This document shows positions 35,131-48,313 of a DNA stretch of 64,000 nt, piece after piece (positions within the stretch are counted from its first letter, which is position 1; the number at the start of each line of letters is the position of its first letter). Below the pieces are notes generated by a model, which saw nothing but the letters and a program-made list of their open reading frames with translations, made no database searches and was not told where the DNA came from. The DNA comes from Pinus tabuliformis (taxonomy: Eukaryota > Streptophyta > Pinopsida > Pinales > Pinaceae), in contig CM062818.1 of NCBI GenBank assembly GCA_031772625.1, positions 1,277,002,277 through 1,277,066,276 of the forward strand, written 5' to 3'. A program made the position numbers and the translations under genes.

Positions 35131-35660
35131 ATGTTTTTAATTATTAACTATAAATTATTAATAATTACACCATCCTAGATCCATATTTTAACTACGGATC
35201 TATCAAGCTCTAAGAGGGATCAAATCTCTCAAGTGCAAACTTTTCCTCAAGTTTTTCACAAGAGGTGTCCATATCACTTCTCAATTTGAAAAAATGCCAT
35301 ATCACTTCTCAATTTGAACAAATGCATAAACTTGAGACTTATTCCACCTCCAATAATGTAGGTCAAGTATGTTTTTAATTATTAATTATATATTATTGAT
35401 AATTACACCATCCTAGATCCATCTTTTAACTACAGATCTATATCAAATCTCTCAAGTGCAAACTTTCCTCAAGTTTTTCCCAAGAGGTTTGCACCTCCAA
35501 TAATGTAGGTCAAGTATGTTTTTAATTATTAATTATATATTATTAATAATTACACCTTCCTAGATCCATCTTTTAACTTGTATCTATCAAGCTCAAAGAG
35601 GGATTCAAATCTCTCAAGTGCAAACCTTTCCTCAAGTTTTTCACAAGAGGTTTGCATCTC
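35126..35660 (+). repeat. Three tandem units, CAAGTATGTTTTTAATTATT type
   Basis: Units start at 35126, 35364 and 35511. Shared text runs through CACCATCCTAGATCCAT and CTCAAGTGCAAAC to CAAGAGGT. Unit 1 is about 90 bp longer because it holds an inserted stretch with its own 30-bp duplication (CCATATCACTTCTCAATTTG, twice). Confidence 0.85.
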
Positions 35661-36090
35661 GAGAGATACTATCCATGGTGAGGATAAAATCCTTGGGATT
35701 ACAAATAAATGGACGTTTGCACACATAAAAAAACACATATGTTAAAATCAAATTGTTAACACTAAAATAATGTCGTTATTATTGAATTAGCTTTTGAATA
35801 ACATTATTAGATTTTTATATTTATTAATATTATAGAATTAATTTTAGAAAAATTACTTAATCTATTATCTCTAAGAGTGTTTTAATGCTTAATATGGATT
35901 AATGCCTATCTATATTTACTAACCATTTACTTTATATGATTATACTAATATATGAGTAACCTAACATTTACTCTATATAATAAATAATACTTATTTTATA
36001 TACTTACTCATGACACTTAAATGTTGTAACAATATATTTAAATACCACATATTACATTTATAGTAATAGGAGACTTGAATTCTTATTTAC
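35661..36090. other. AT-rich spacer, nothing recognised
   Basis: Very AT-rich with no ORF, palindrome or repeat of note before the satellite array. Confidence 0.6.
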
Positions 36091-38423
36091 AGATTCATAC
36101 GAATGTGATTTATTGATAGATTCATTTTGGTTTTGACTTTCAAATTAATTTTAGAAATTTTTAACTTAGAGATCAAATGATCATATGAATGTAATTTATT
36201 GATAGACTGATTTTGGTTTTGACTTTCAAATTAATTTTAGAAATTTTTAACTTAGAGATCAAATGATTATATGAATGTAATTTATTGATAGACTGATTTT
36301 GGTTTTGACTTTCAAATTAATTTTAGAAATTTTTAACTTGGAGATCAAATGATAAATTATGGCAAACAACTACATTAAATAGAAGACTACCCTTCACAAA
36401 AATAAGGATTTGGTTTTGACTTTCAAATTAATTTTAGAAATTTTTAACTTAGAGATCAAAGTATCATATAAATGTAATTGATTGATAGGCTAATTTTGGT
36501 TTTGAATTTCAAATTAATTTTAGAATTTTTTAACTTAGAGATAAAATGATAAATTCTTGCAAACAACTACATTAACTATAATTCCAAATCTAAAAAATAT
36601 TAAATAGAAGACTATCCTTCACAAAAATAAGGATTTGGTTTTGACTTTCAAATTAATTTTAGAAATTTTTAACTTAGAGATCAAATATCAAATGTAATTT
36701 ATTGATAGATTCATTTTGGTTTTGACTTTCAAATTAATTTTAGAAATTTTTAACTTAGAGATCAAATGATCATATGGATGTAATTTATTGATAGACTGAT
36801 TTTGGTTTTGACTTTCAAATTAATTTTAGAAATTTTTAACTTAGAGATCAAATGATTATATTAATGTAATTTATTGATAGACTAATTTTGGTTTGGAGTT
36901 TCAAATTAATTTTAGAAATTTTTAACTTAGAGATCAAATGATAAATTGTGGCAAACAACTACATTTACTATAATTCCAAATCTAAAAAATATTAAATAGA
37001 AGGCTATCCTTCACAAAAATAAGGATTTGGTTTTGACTTTCAAATTAATTTTAGAAATTTTTTAACTTAGAGATCAAATGATAAATTATGGCAAACAACT
37101 ACATTTACTATAATTCCAAATCTAAAAAATATTAAATAGAAGACTGTCCTTCACAAAAACAAGGATTTGGTTTTGACTTTCAAATTATTTTAGAAATTTT
37201 TATCTTAGAGATCAAATTATTATATAAATGTAATTGATTGATAGGCTAATTTTGGTTTTGACTTTCAAATTAATTTTATAATTTTTTAACTTAGAGATCA
37301 AATGATAAATTCTCGTAAACAACTACATTCACTATAATTCCAAATCTAAAAAATATTAAATAGAAGACTATCCTTCACATTAATAAGGATTTGGTTTTGA
37401 CTTTCAAATTAATTTTAGAAATTTTTAACTTAGAGATCAAATGATAAATTCTGGCAAACAACTACATTCACTATAATTTCAAATCTAAAAAATATTAAAT
37501 AGAAGACTATCTTTCACAAAAATAAGGATTTGGTTTTGACTTTCAAATTAATTTTAGAAATTTTTAACTTAGAGATCAAATTATTATATAAATGTAATTG
37601 ATTGATAGGCTAATTTTGGTTTTGACTTTCAAATTAATTTTAGAAATTTTTAACTTAGATATCAAATGATAAATTATGGCAAACAACTACATTTACTATA
37701 ATTCCAAATCTAAAAAATATTAAATAGAAGACTATCCTTCACAAAAATAAGGATTTGGTTTTGAATTTCAAATTAATTTTAGAAATTTTTATCTTAGAGA
37801 TCAAATGATTATATAAATGTAATTGATTGATAGGCTAATTTTGGTTTTGACTTTCAAATTAATTTTAGAATTTTTTAACTTAGAGATCAAATGATAAATT
37901 CTCGCAAACAACTACATTTACTATAATTCCAAATCTAAAAAATATTAAATAGAAGACTATCCTTCACAAAAATAAGGATTTGGTTTTGAATTTCAAATTA
38001 ATTTTAGAAATTTTTATCTTAGAGATCAAATTATTATATAAATGTAATTGATTGATAGGCTAATTTTGGTTTTGACTTTCAAATTAATTTTATAATTTTT
38101 TAACTTAGAGATCAAATGATAAATTCTCGCAAACAACTACATTCACTATAATTCCAAATCTAAAAAATATTTAATAGAAGACTATCCTTCACAAAAATAA
38201 GGATTTGGTTTTGACTTTTAAATTAATTTTAGAAATTTTTAACTTAGAGATCAAATGATAAATTCTGGCAAACAACTACATTCACTATAATTTCAAATCT
38301 AAAAAATATTAAATAGAAGGTTTAGACTTTCAAATTAATTTTAGAAATTTTTAACTTAGAAATCAAAATGATCATATAAATGTAATCGATTGATAGGGTA
38401 ATTTTGGTTTTGATTTTGGTTTT
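36091..38423. repeat. Higher-order tandem array, about 21 core units
   Basis: A ~56-bp core (TTTTGACTTTCAAATTAATT then TTAGAAATTTTTAACTTAGA and GATCAAATGAT) recurs about 21 times. Two alternative linkers join the cores: a short one of ~30 bp (TGTAATTTATTGATAGACTGA type) and a long one of ~84 bp (GGCAAACAACTACATT, CCAAATCTAAAAAATATTAA, AGACTATCCTTCACAAAAAT). From 36500 on, short and long linkers alternate or occur in small blocks, giving ~80-bp and ~140-bp periods and a larger repeat of about 220 bp. Cores are close in sequence; no ORF. A local satellite or minisatellite. Confidence 0.92.
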
Positions 38424-40386
38424 GATTTTCAAAGGACGAACACAATAGAACGCGAAGCTAAGACACCGCGAAGCTAAGACACCAATGTCACCAGAAGAGA
38501 TGAAGGAGATGCAAGATAAAGAAAGTTGGAAGACCATAGAGAAAAAACAGAAAGATAAAGAAAGTTGAAAGTTGGAAGACCGTAGAGAAAAAACAGAAAG
38601 CTACAACACGAATCTTACCAAGAAAAACGAGGAGCCAAAGAATTAAAAACTAAGAAAATTATAGGTCCGATAATGTAATATCTTTTTATATAATTCTTAT
38701 AACTGTTTTTTCTTGATACTTAAGTATTCTACGATGATTGTAAACAAGAACACGCACTTCGCTGTTGTGAAGCGAGAAAGGTACAACGTTTCTAGTTGTT
38801 TTCTTTTGTATCCTGTATTTTGCTAGAATTGTGGTGACACTTCTCACAAAATAAAATTACAACCAAGCTAATTTGTGAGTGCAAAAAAGAAAACGTCACC
38901 AAAGAGATGAGCTTCACAGGGATAAAAACAAATACTCTGTACACATCCAAGAAAATGAAACAAAGTTCAATCTGTTACTGGGCAGCAAAATATCAAAAGC
39001 ATCATCCAGAGAGTCAACCTATTGCCAAAAAGTATGAAAGACACCTGCAAGTCTTAATGAAAGACAATGAACCATGCCAAGTCGATATTTGAAATCATGA
39101 CACACAACCGGATGTCATCAAAATAACTTTCTCCGTACGTTTTTTTTTCCAAACTAAATCCTTACCCTGTTATCGTCATATCTACTTAATGCTTATATTC
39201 ACAGTTTCGATACCCTGTCCCACTAACTTCACAGAAGGCCTGTATGGTGTAAAATCGAGCTATCAAAAAAAAAATCAGAAATTGTGTAAAAAGCAATATT
39301 ATCAAATTTTTGATGTGAAATATCTGTTGCTCATGCTATCTCTCAAAATATAACACTGGTTAGCGCTAAGCAGCCTGAAGAACCAAGAACCGATCTGCAG
39401 AAAGGAAGCCACATTCATGTGGCTCGGAATCCTGTAGAATATTGAAGGGTTGCACGCTGGTTAGTTGTATTTTCACGATGCAAACAGAGGTGGTTACGAT
39501 AATGATGCGGTAGGTTGGTTAACTGCATTCCAATCAGAGTTGATAAGGTTGGAAATAAATGGTTAAGGTCATTACAAAACCGAACATATAAACCGTTGCA
39601 CCTCATTCTTATCTATAACCTTCTCCGCCTTCCAACTACTTTTGTATGATCCGACGGTTTAACATTCTCTAATTGTGTAACAGGTTAATCTAAAGTCTCA
39701 GAATTATGACAGAAAAGCAAAGAGGAAAGTGTTTTTCAGAGGGAATTTGTAAAAATACTAGTGCAACAAGGATTAATGCATTAGAGAGAAAGATAAGGCT
39801 AATTTCATGTTATATTAATGAACATGGATTAATGTAGAGAAAGAGATGAGGCCAATTCCATATCACATTAAATCATAAAAGAAGATAATGATAAAAAAGT
39901 GTTGGATACCATGAAAATATAATATTTTGTTGAAAAATAATATTCATATTTATCACAGTACCAAAAATATACATTTTTTTCAATAATGCAAAAAACATTA
40001 TATATGTATATGTACCGGTATCAATTGCACTCTTCATACTCTTCATATGAAAGTTGTAATGATACCCATGATTTTATTTAGATTATATCAATATATCTTT
40101 GAACTAATTAATACAATATTATGGAAATTCCTTTCTTCTCATTAATGGTTAATGAAACCATTAACTAAATCTTAGGGTAACTATATTATAGCTTATGAAT
40201 CTAAAGGATATAGTGGATGGAAAAATAAAAATAAGGTTTTATACTCTCATTTAATTAGGAAATGTTAGAAATATTTAGTATATGGTTTCGTAGTGGTTTT
40301 TACCAATGGGGATTTAATAATGTTTAGATATAAAAATGGGTTTAGGTATAAGAATGGATTTGTATTATTAAAGAAATCTTTTAAAT
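38424..40386. other. Non-coding stretch with small duplications
   Basis: Just after the array there are two short duplications: GCGAAGCTAAGACACC twice (38452-38483), and a ~60-bp text around GATAAAGAAAGTTGGAAGAC twice (38513-38605). A 61-codon frame at 38907-39092 has no recognisable domain and is not supported as a gene. The rest is unremarkable AT-rich DNA. Confidence 0.5.
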
Positions 40387-40680
40387 CTTATTATAGTTTA
40401 TTTTGAGTTTATAGTGTCAGTAACAATTTTTAAATTTTTTTAAGAAAATACGTAAGTTATTATATGTTGGAAAATTTGCAATCTTATTATAATTCACTTT
40501 GAGCCTACAGTGTCAATAACGATTTTAAAGATTTTTTAAGAAAGTATTTAAGTTATTATATGTTGAAAAAATTGCAACCTTAATATATTTCACTTTGAAT
40601 CTATATTGTTAATAATCTTATTATAGTTCATTTTGAGTCTACAATGTTAATAACGATTTAAAAGATTTTTTAAGAAAGTT
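40387..40680. repeat. Diverged tandem repeat, about 3.5 units
   Basis: Units start near 40387, 40493, 40579 and 40617 with CTTATTATAGTTTATTTTGAG-like text, followed by GTGTCAATAACGATTT and AAGTTATTATATGTTG. Confidence 0.75.
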
Positions 40681-40770
40681 TGAAAATGAAAATCAATTGT
40701 ATTTATAATCTCAAAAGTCACCCATGGGAAAGAAGGAAGTTAATGATCTTCTTATATTCATACAAATTAA

Positions 40771-40999
40771 TGCTCTATACATATACCCAAGGAGATAGTT
40801 ATGAAAGGGAAAGTTATTATAATACTTTTGAAGCTTATGCCATCCATTTAAAGTTTGTAGAAAAGTAAAATAGAAACTCCATAATGCTCTATAAATATAC
40901 CCAAGGAGATGGTTATGAAAGGGAAAGTTATTATAATACTTGTGAAGCTTATGCCATCCATTTAAAGTTTGTGGAAAAATGAAATGAAAACTCCATCAT
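40771..40999. repeat. Two tandem 114-bp units
   Basis: Copies start at 40771 and 40885 with TGCTCTATA, then ATACCCAAGGAGAT and GAAGCTTATGCCATCC. Only a few differences, so a recent duplication. The open frame of 62 codons over the first copy is not preserved in the second. Confidence 0.9.
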
Positions 41000-41642
41000 G
41001 GTATGATAAGAAAAATTTATTCCACTAAGTTTTGTTTGTATATGTTTGATAAATTAAAAAAGACTTTTCAAGAAGAAAATGTAGATGTTACACTATTATG
41101 TTGGTTCTGAAAGTAATTATAAATATTTTTGAAAAAAAAAAATATAATTGTAGAAAGTATAACCTATGTTTTAAAATATTTTCAATGATTCTCCCTATAG
41201 ATACATTAAATGAAAAGTTAACCAAAAAAATATGCATAAGTAACAATACATTCTTATCCTAACCATATATTGATTATAATGATATAAGAAAACAAACTAT
41301 GAAACATCTCATTAAAATAAAATAAGAAAGTTGAAGTTTCTTATAGACTCCTTGGTTGAAATGCTTTTAGATCTCTATCATTTTAACGCAAATAATCATG
41401 AAAAAAAACTCAGAGAACTAGCTTTTAAATCGTTCAACATTTGTTGTATACCATGTCAAAGACATTTAACCCACACATTATTGATACATTAAACATGGCT
41501 TGTGAGAGTTAAAAATTGAAATAAGCATGGAAGGAATTTCGTAACAAGAAAATGTTTGGCATAAAAATTATCCTCATATTATTAAATTATGTGGCAAGTT
41601 CTATTCATTATTTTTACTTGTAGAATATATTGTGTGGTGAGC

Positions 41643-41764
41643 TTAAGTCGATTGCAGATTTTTTAAATATTTGGGAATCTGACGAACATGGGTGTGGTCA
41701 AAAATTTGATCGTGTCCATGTCTGTCGGATTCCCGAATATTCGGAGAATCTGCGATCAACTTAA
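41643..41764. repeat. 122-bp near-perfect palindrome flanked by TTAA
   Basis: Left arm starts TTAAGTCGATTGCAGATT, right arm ends AATCTGCGATCAACTTAA. The arms also pair through GGGAATCTGACGAACATGG against CCATGTCTGTCGGATTCCC, with almost no loop at about 41703. Single-strand DNA or RNA would fold into one long hairpin. Resembles a fold-back MITE; transposon family not assignable. Confidence 0.85.
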
Positions 41765-42049
41765 AGATAGCATAGATTATGAAAGATATTTTATAAGCAA
41801 AATATCATTAAGAGAATAATAGAATCAAGACTATGGTTGAATAAACTAGATTTTTTAATAAGAATATTTTTAAATGGAACTAAATTATTTAAATTTGATT
41901 GGAATGTAGTGTATGAGGTATGAAAAGACATAATTTCAAATGTTACGAAAAATTATTGATATTTCAAAAATGGGAAGGTAATTTTCTTTATCCATGCAAG
42001 TGAGTTTTTTTTATTGCAAAGTAATCTTTAATTTTTATGTTATTTTCTA

Positions 42050-42780
42050 GGATATGTGGAGATGAATATTTGAAACCAGGTATTTTTTAGTATGTTGAAT
42101 GTCTGGGCTATAATGGTTTTATAATATATTGAAGTTCTAATGGTTGAAGAGATTTAAAATTATATATTAAATTTTAATTAAATATTTATTTTTTATATTT
42201 ATACACTACGATATATGGAGAAGAGTATTTGAACGAGAGTTCTTTTAGTACGTGAAAGTGTCTAATCCATAATAGTTTTATAATATATTGAAGTTCTGAT
42301 TTAAAAAAAAAAAATAAAAAAAAAAAATTATATATTAAATTTTAATTAAATATTTATTTTTCATATCTATACATCAAAATATATATGTGTAATTTTTTTT
42401 TCCAGAAACTTAAAACGTTTGATTTCCAATAAAATATAACTAGAAAATATTTAAACAAGTGAATTTTATTTAAGTGGTTAATACTCTCATGATTAAATCA
42501 AAATATGAATAGGCTATATCTTGTCGTATTATTTTTAAGAGATGATACTCTAAAAGGCTTTTCTTTTCACATAGAAATAATGCATTGATTTTTCATAGCT
42601 TTTTGTAATTGTTAGCTTTTTTGTTAACATTGGAATGTATAATGTTCTCGTTGCACTATAAGTCAAATGTTGAATAAACTATATCTTGTCATATTATCTC
42701 TGGGAGATAACACTCTAAAATGTTCTTTTTAATCCGTGGAAACAATGCATTGATCTTCCATAGCCTTTTGTAATTTTGAA
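42050..42780. repeat. Two successive tandem duplications (~165 bp each)
   Basis: First pair: 42050-42213 and 42214-42375, sharing GATATGTGGAGA, then ATAGTTTTATAATATATTGA and AAATTTTAATTAAATATTTA. Second pair: 42494-42610 and 42661-42780, sharing TATATCTTGTC, GAGAT.ACTCTAAAA and AATGCATTGAT. Both are moderately diverged and non-coding. Confidence 0.75.
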
Positions 42781-43563
42781 TATTCCTTTCGAAAAACGTA
42801 CATCATTGAAAATTTTTTGTTTCTTGTGGAATCTTTCATCATGAGTTGTGGAACTCACCAGAGTGGTTTTCATTTCCTTCGTAAATGTACAAGTGTTTCA
42901 GTGTTTAAATAACCAGTTAATCTGATTGTTTGAATATGAAAATCAAAGGCAATTTTCTAAGTAATATGGTCATTGCTTTTATATGGTATAAGTGTTTTAT
43001 TATATCGGTTGAAAGTGGGATATATTGAATTTTAGTAGGTCAAAATTTAGTTTTGAAATTTTGAAATATACTTTATAAGTTTTATTAAAGTTTTTAAAAA
43101 TATATATTAAATTAAATATTATTAAAAAAAAAATTAATTTTTTAAAATGATTTTTTTTAATTGGTTGATAGGTATTTTTATATTAAAAATAAAAAATTAT
43201 TGGCCTAGCATTATGACTTTGCACAAAATAATGCCATGTGGATAGCTCCCCACTATTTTTTATGCAAAAAACTATTCACAAGATCAGAAATTTCAAGTAG
43301 AAAAAAACAAATGATTTATTTTATTTTTTTCATTAGTCATAAGAATTTTTGTTTGCTTCTTCTATTTCAGTTCATTGCTTTCTCAATTTAAATTTTCTAA
43401 TTTTAAAGGAATTCCTAATTACATTTATTTTTGCTTGCTTCTTCTATTTCGATTCATTGCTTGCTAAGTTTTACTATCAATAATTTTGATTGTCAATTAC
43501 ATTTTACTTTTAAAATAAAAGAAAAATAAAAAAACAACATTTAAATTTTATTTGTCTCATTAA

Positions 43564-43803
43564 TTTTTCCTTTATATATCTTTCTCCATAAAATAAATCT
43601 AATTGTTATTTTTTCTTATTCAACTTTTTCGAAATGATTCTAATTTGAGTAACTGGGATGTCTTAGTTTTTTTTTTCCTTTATATATCTTTCTCCATAAA
43701 ATAAATCTAATTGTTATTAAAATCTAATTGTTATTTTTTCTTATTCAACTTTTTCGAAATGATTCTAATTTGAGTAACTGGGATGTCTTAGTTTTTTTTT
43801 TAA
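43564..43803. repeat. Two tandem 109-bp units
   Basis: Copies start at 43564 and 43673 with TTTTCCTTTATATATC; both hold TTCGAAATGATTCTAATTTG and GTAACTGGGATGTCTTAG. The second has an extra 17-bp internal duplication (AAATCTAATTGTTATT). Nearly identical, so recent. Confidence 0.9.
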
Positions 43804-46132
43804 ATCATCTCATTAATATTGTGGAGGTATTATAATATTTAGGATTTATGATTTTAGTAAATTAAATATATGTAAAATTTAAAATATAATATAATATTTA
43901 GATTTGTTAACATTATATATATAAATATTATTTTTTCAATTATAATTATATGATTAAAATTTAGAAAAAATAAAAATGTGTTAGAGTGAATTTATAAAAT
44001 TTGTATATAACAATGAGAGATAAATAGACACTCATGAATTTGTATAAAATTAAAAATAAAAAAACATGAAAAAGACATAATTATCATAAAATTTTCATTT
44101 AACAGAGAGATATGAAATTTTAAGGCTTTTTCTTATTGTTAAATACTATTAAGAATACAAGATATTAAAATATTTATTCAGCTAATTGATAAATTTAAAG
44201 TTATATTACTTACTAATATTTTTTTCATATTATTAATGTGTATTAACAATACTCTACAATCATTGACCAAGACAAGTTATAATGTTTAACTTTAGAAATA
44301 ATTAAAATATTTTTGTTTTAATTTAAAAAGATAATTTGTTAACATTTCATTAGACAAAAAGTCTATAATCAACCTTGAGTAAAAGATAGTGTTCCAAATT
44401 GCCTAGCGTTATAAAATTTCAACCAAATTATCTTTTTAGCATTATGGAAAAGACTTGAACTATCACTGCGAGGAAAATATCAAAACTCTTGGTTTGTGAT
44501 GACTCATGACTTGTTATTCGCCCAATATTGAAGCAAAAATGTGACTGTATAGATACCTATTCTACGAAATATATCAATACCTATTCTACAAAATATATCA
44601 ATACTTACTTCCTAGTTTAAGCAACTAAAGTTTTTCCACATGTAAACCAGATACGAGACGAGTTGGAAAAAAATTATTCTTCCCTAGGCCAAGGGAGAAC
44701 AATTATAAAAATGGATAAATTCAAAATACAACCCTGTCCCTTAATTATGGATAAACCCCAATGGTACAAAAACGTGAGAAAGCTTATCACACTCAAAAGA
44801 AATTTATGATTCCTGGGATCGAGCACCCACGTTATGCATCCTAGTATTATCTTGGAACGAATTCACAAGTTGACGAGATTGTTGTTTTAACTATCAAACC
44901 TCCTTGACTGCGAATTTTAAATTTCACTTAGTGACACATCCTTAGTTCCAAGTGGCAGCTGCTCATAAATTATTTGTCTGATTCAGTACGACCATTGTTC
45001 CAGCCATTGGCTGGAGTGGGTGGGTCTTTATTTGAACACACAAAAAAATTCTTTAAGAAATGAATTTAAGTTATTGTCAATTCTAGCTTCCCATTTTTTA
45101 AGATTTTGGCTCTGCGATGGATTATATGTATTAATATTGCTCGCGACTCAATGACGAGTTCTATTTAATGTTTTGTCGGCTATCCATAGATAGATGAGAA
45201 GTTATGTTCATCCTCAGAGATTGTCACAAGGGTTGTTTGCTCGACATTGGTTCTATGTGTATGACCTCGACTATGGTGGAGCCCCAAAATACTATAAACT
45301 ATGCTCTGCGAGCAGCACATTGGATTGTATTTTGGACACTGCGAAAGCTTCACTAGACACTCGACAGAGACAACGATATCTCCAATAGACAATGATAGTC
45401 ATTTTAGCTGCTAATGGAGGTGAAACTCCTTCGCCATCTCAGTGACATGGAGAGCTCGTTGAATTTTTCAAGGCATGAGATGATAGGTATTACTACTGAA
45501 GTTGCCACACTATTTTTTTCTTTTTGTTTTTTCTCGTAGTTCTGATTGACAAAGAACATCTTGATAAACATTGGGCTTAAAATTGGAAAAAATTGTTAAT
45601 ATTCCTACTAATATTAGATTTGAAAATTTTTGTTTTACTTTTACATTTTTATTTATATATCCTAAATCCAACAACACTTTCTTTCTTATAATACAATGAA
45701 AAAATAAAAATGATTTCCTCAATTTTAAAATTTTGTTTATTAAAAAAATAATATACCTATAAAAATTTATAGAATTATTTCCAGATAAACAATCTTCAAT
45801 ACATCAACAAACTAAAACTAAGTTCTACATGGTCGAAACGAATCTCCACAAACCAATCAAAACCCATGTTAAAAATAACCTCTACCTTTCAATATCCAAT
45901 AATAATTTCAAACCTCAATTCCATAATATGATGGAGAATAATACGCTAATTCATAAAATCAATAAAAGCTGATAAGTCCAACAAAATTTACCGGTATCAC
46001 TCTATCATCCTTCCCATCACATGATTACGCATAATGTAAAATAGAATTACCTACTAGTATTGTTCCTCCCATCATCATTACATGCGTAAAAACTTGGGTA
46101 GATCTTAAAATCTATCATACGATTTTAACAAA
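43804..46132. other. AT-rich stretch without supported genes
   Basis: Low-complexity AT-rich DNA. Overlapping frames of 64 and 70 codons on opposite strands at 45180-45392 have no recognisable domain. The last five bases before 46138 (GTCTA) are the target site of the young copia. Confidence 0.6.
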
Positions 46133-46137
46133 GTCTA

Positions 46138-46555
46138 TGTTAGATGATCCAAAAATACTTTTTTATCATAGGTTATAAAATTAGAATAAAATTAGAATAA
46201 AATAATTATTAATTTAAGATATTAAATTAATAATTATTATTCTATAATGTTTAATTATTTAATGGAGACTTTTAGAATTAGCATATTGTTGTAACTAGAT
46301 ATGACTCTCCAAATGTGTCGTATCTTAGGCTCTATTTTAGGAGATTAGTTAGCTAGTTGGTTTGAATGGCATTTAATGTAAATGGACACTTGTTATTCAA
46401 TAAGTGATCCATAATTAGAGGTAGTTAGGACATGGAGCTTATAAATAGCTCATTGCAAGAGTGTTTTGTTGTTCGGGTGTAAGCTCTTGCAAATCAATTA
46501 TGTAATTATTTTTTTGATTAATAAAATTATGTGTCTGAGGACACTTCTGCCATTA
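46138..46555 (+). repeat. 5' LTR of young copia (418 bp)
   Basis: Begins TGTTAGATGATCC and ends CTGCCATTA; the end is fixed by the GTCTA target duplication at the other LTR. It holds TATAAATAG at about 46440-46448, a likely promoter, and AATAAAA at about 46520-46526, a likely poly(A) signal. Confidence 0.96.
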
Positions 46556-46558
46556 TTG

Positions 46559-46570
46559 TGGTATCAGAGC
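46559..46570 (+). other. primer-binding site of young copia
   Basis: TGGTATCAGAGC, exact initiator-Met type, three bases after the LTR. Confidence 0.96.
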
Positions 46571-48313
46571 TATGGTAATGCTGCAGTTGATTTGAGAAAG
46601 AGATTCCAGCAGTTGATTTGAGGAGGCGATTCCAACTCTATCAAATCGTGGAAAAACTCAACTCCCTTGAAGTGCTCAGCAATTGGTATGAAATTTGTCA
46701 AAATTTTGTTCAAAAGAGAAAAATTTTATTGATTTTAGATTTTTCAAATCTGAAAATCAATTTTTTTTTTGAGGCTATTGAAAACCAATTCAAATTTGTA
46801 AGTTGAGTATAGAAGTGCGCAGAGTTATGTTGAAATTCTGTCGGAATTCAATTGAAATTTGATAGGTTTCGAATAGCATTAAACAGTACAGTAAATGTGT
46901 GATTCCGGCATGTCAGATTCGAAAGTCGAGCTCATGAAGTCATATACATGATGGTGAAAACTAATTAATCTGTTGTTAATGGTGCGGTTTTTTAAAAACG
47001 CTGTTGTTAAAATTCACATAGCACTGATAGAAGATCTCAAAGACACAGGTTATTGAATGTCGATTGTGGGATGCGTAATCGCTCTTTGTTTAGTGTGTTG
47101 TAGCAAGTGATTGGATAGCTTCTGCTAAAAAAAACAGGTCTACCTGTGTTGGAGTGGCGGCCTACGTGTGATACAATTCCTGGCTATTCTGGATACCGTG
47201 CTTTGTTTAATTCCGTGGCCCAAGAAGAGCACAGCTGTAGAAGGCAGAGAGATCCCTATCTACTCTGGCGCTGCTGCATTTTCAAATTCAATGTTTCATG
47301 CTAAAAAACCGTCCACATTTACAGCTGTAAATGCAATTGTGAAACCAAGTCAATCAGAAATTGCCAACAGTCTAAAAGAAGCGTTTGCCCTGCGTCGACA
47401 TTTTCTTTGAAAGCTCAGAAATCTTACCAGAAGTCATCTGTAACCGAGGAACTTTGAGATCGAATCGATTGGCAAAACACATTGAACGAAAGTCCTCGCT
47501 GTCTCTGCATATCTTCTGCCATTAACTCAGAAATACGACGTGAAGGAGGGCGGTCATATTGGTGCATCGGTCAAAATCGAACATTTGGGTATGGTGCATC
47601 GTTTTTTTAAAAGTTCTGGGCTCTTATTAAAAGTTGTGAGTGTTGTAAAAAGTAACAATGGAGAAATATTTGTTTAAGTTTGTAATGTTATTGGAGTAAT
47701 AAGGGGTTTGTAATTTTGGGCATATTACTTACGTTTCCCAAATTAATCTTCACGTCATTTTTTTATAAATCACTTTTGGAAAGTGATTTGAATGTTTTAT
47801 CACATTGTTATGTAAAAGTCATTATAAAGGTTTTTTAATGGAGCGATAAGGTGTGAAGTAATGGAGTGATAAGTGAGGTTTTTAAAAGTATTTTTTTTTA
47901 AAGTCATGTCATGGAGTAATAAGGATGGTGTTGTGAAATTTATGATTTTTGGAGTAATAAGGAGTTTTATTTGTAACTTGGAGAGATAAGGTGTGTTTAT
48001 AATTTGGAGTTATTTTTTAATTGGGATCATTATATTTGTAACTCAAAGTAATTTTACTTTGAGGGGGGGTAAATTTTTTTTTACCAGATTGTGCAAAAGC
48101 ACCCTTGTAAAAATCAAATTTTGAAAGTTGCCTTGTAAATATTTGAGAAATTGACTAGAGCCAAGTGCAAAGCTCAGTCAATATTCTCCTGTTTTGACGA
48201 CTATTCGAGGGTCAAGGCCAAGCCCCGATAGATCGTGTTTTTTGCGTGAAGTGTTGTGTTGACTATCTTGTCCTTTCTGTTCTGCTTCTTGGTGCGTCTC
48301 TTCATCGCTAAAA
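46571..48313 (+). other. Long untranslated leader of young copia
   Basis: About 1.74 kb between the primer site and the gag ATG with no conserved ORF; many upstream ATGs. Includes a GATTTGAGAAAGAGATTCCA/GATTTGAGGAGGCGATTCCA duplication near 46589-46637 and repeated TGGAGTAATAAGG / TGGAGCGATAAGG motifs between 47690 and 48000. Four times the LTR length, which is unusual for a 6.9-kb copia. A packaging or translation-control role is possible but unproven. Confidence 0.7.

Noticed and set aside
36091..38423. CRISPR-like repeat/spacer appearance
   Set aside because: Linkers recur as two fixed sequences rather than unique spacers, units are too long, and the context is a plant retroelement region.
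38907..39092. 61-codon frame (MSFTGIKTNTLYTSKK...)
   Set aside because: Plausible start context but no domain, no splice or promoter evidence and no second copy.
45180..45392. Opposite-strand 64- and 70-codon frames
   Set aside because: No recognisable motif on either strand.
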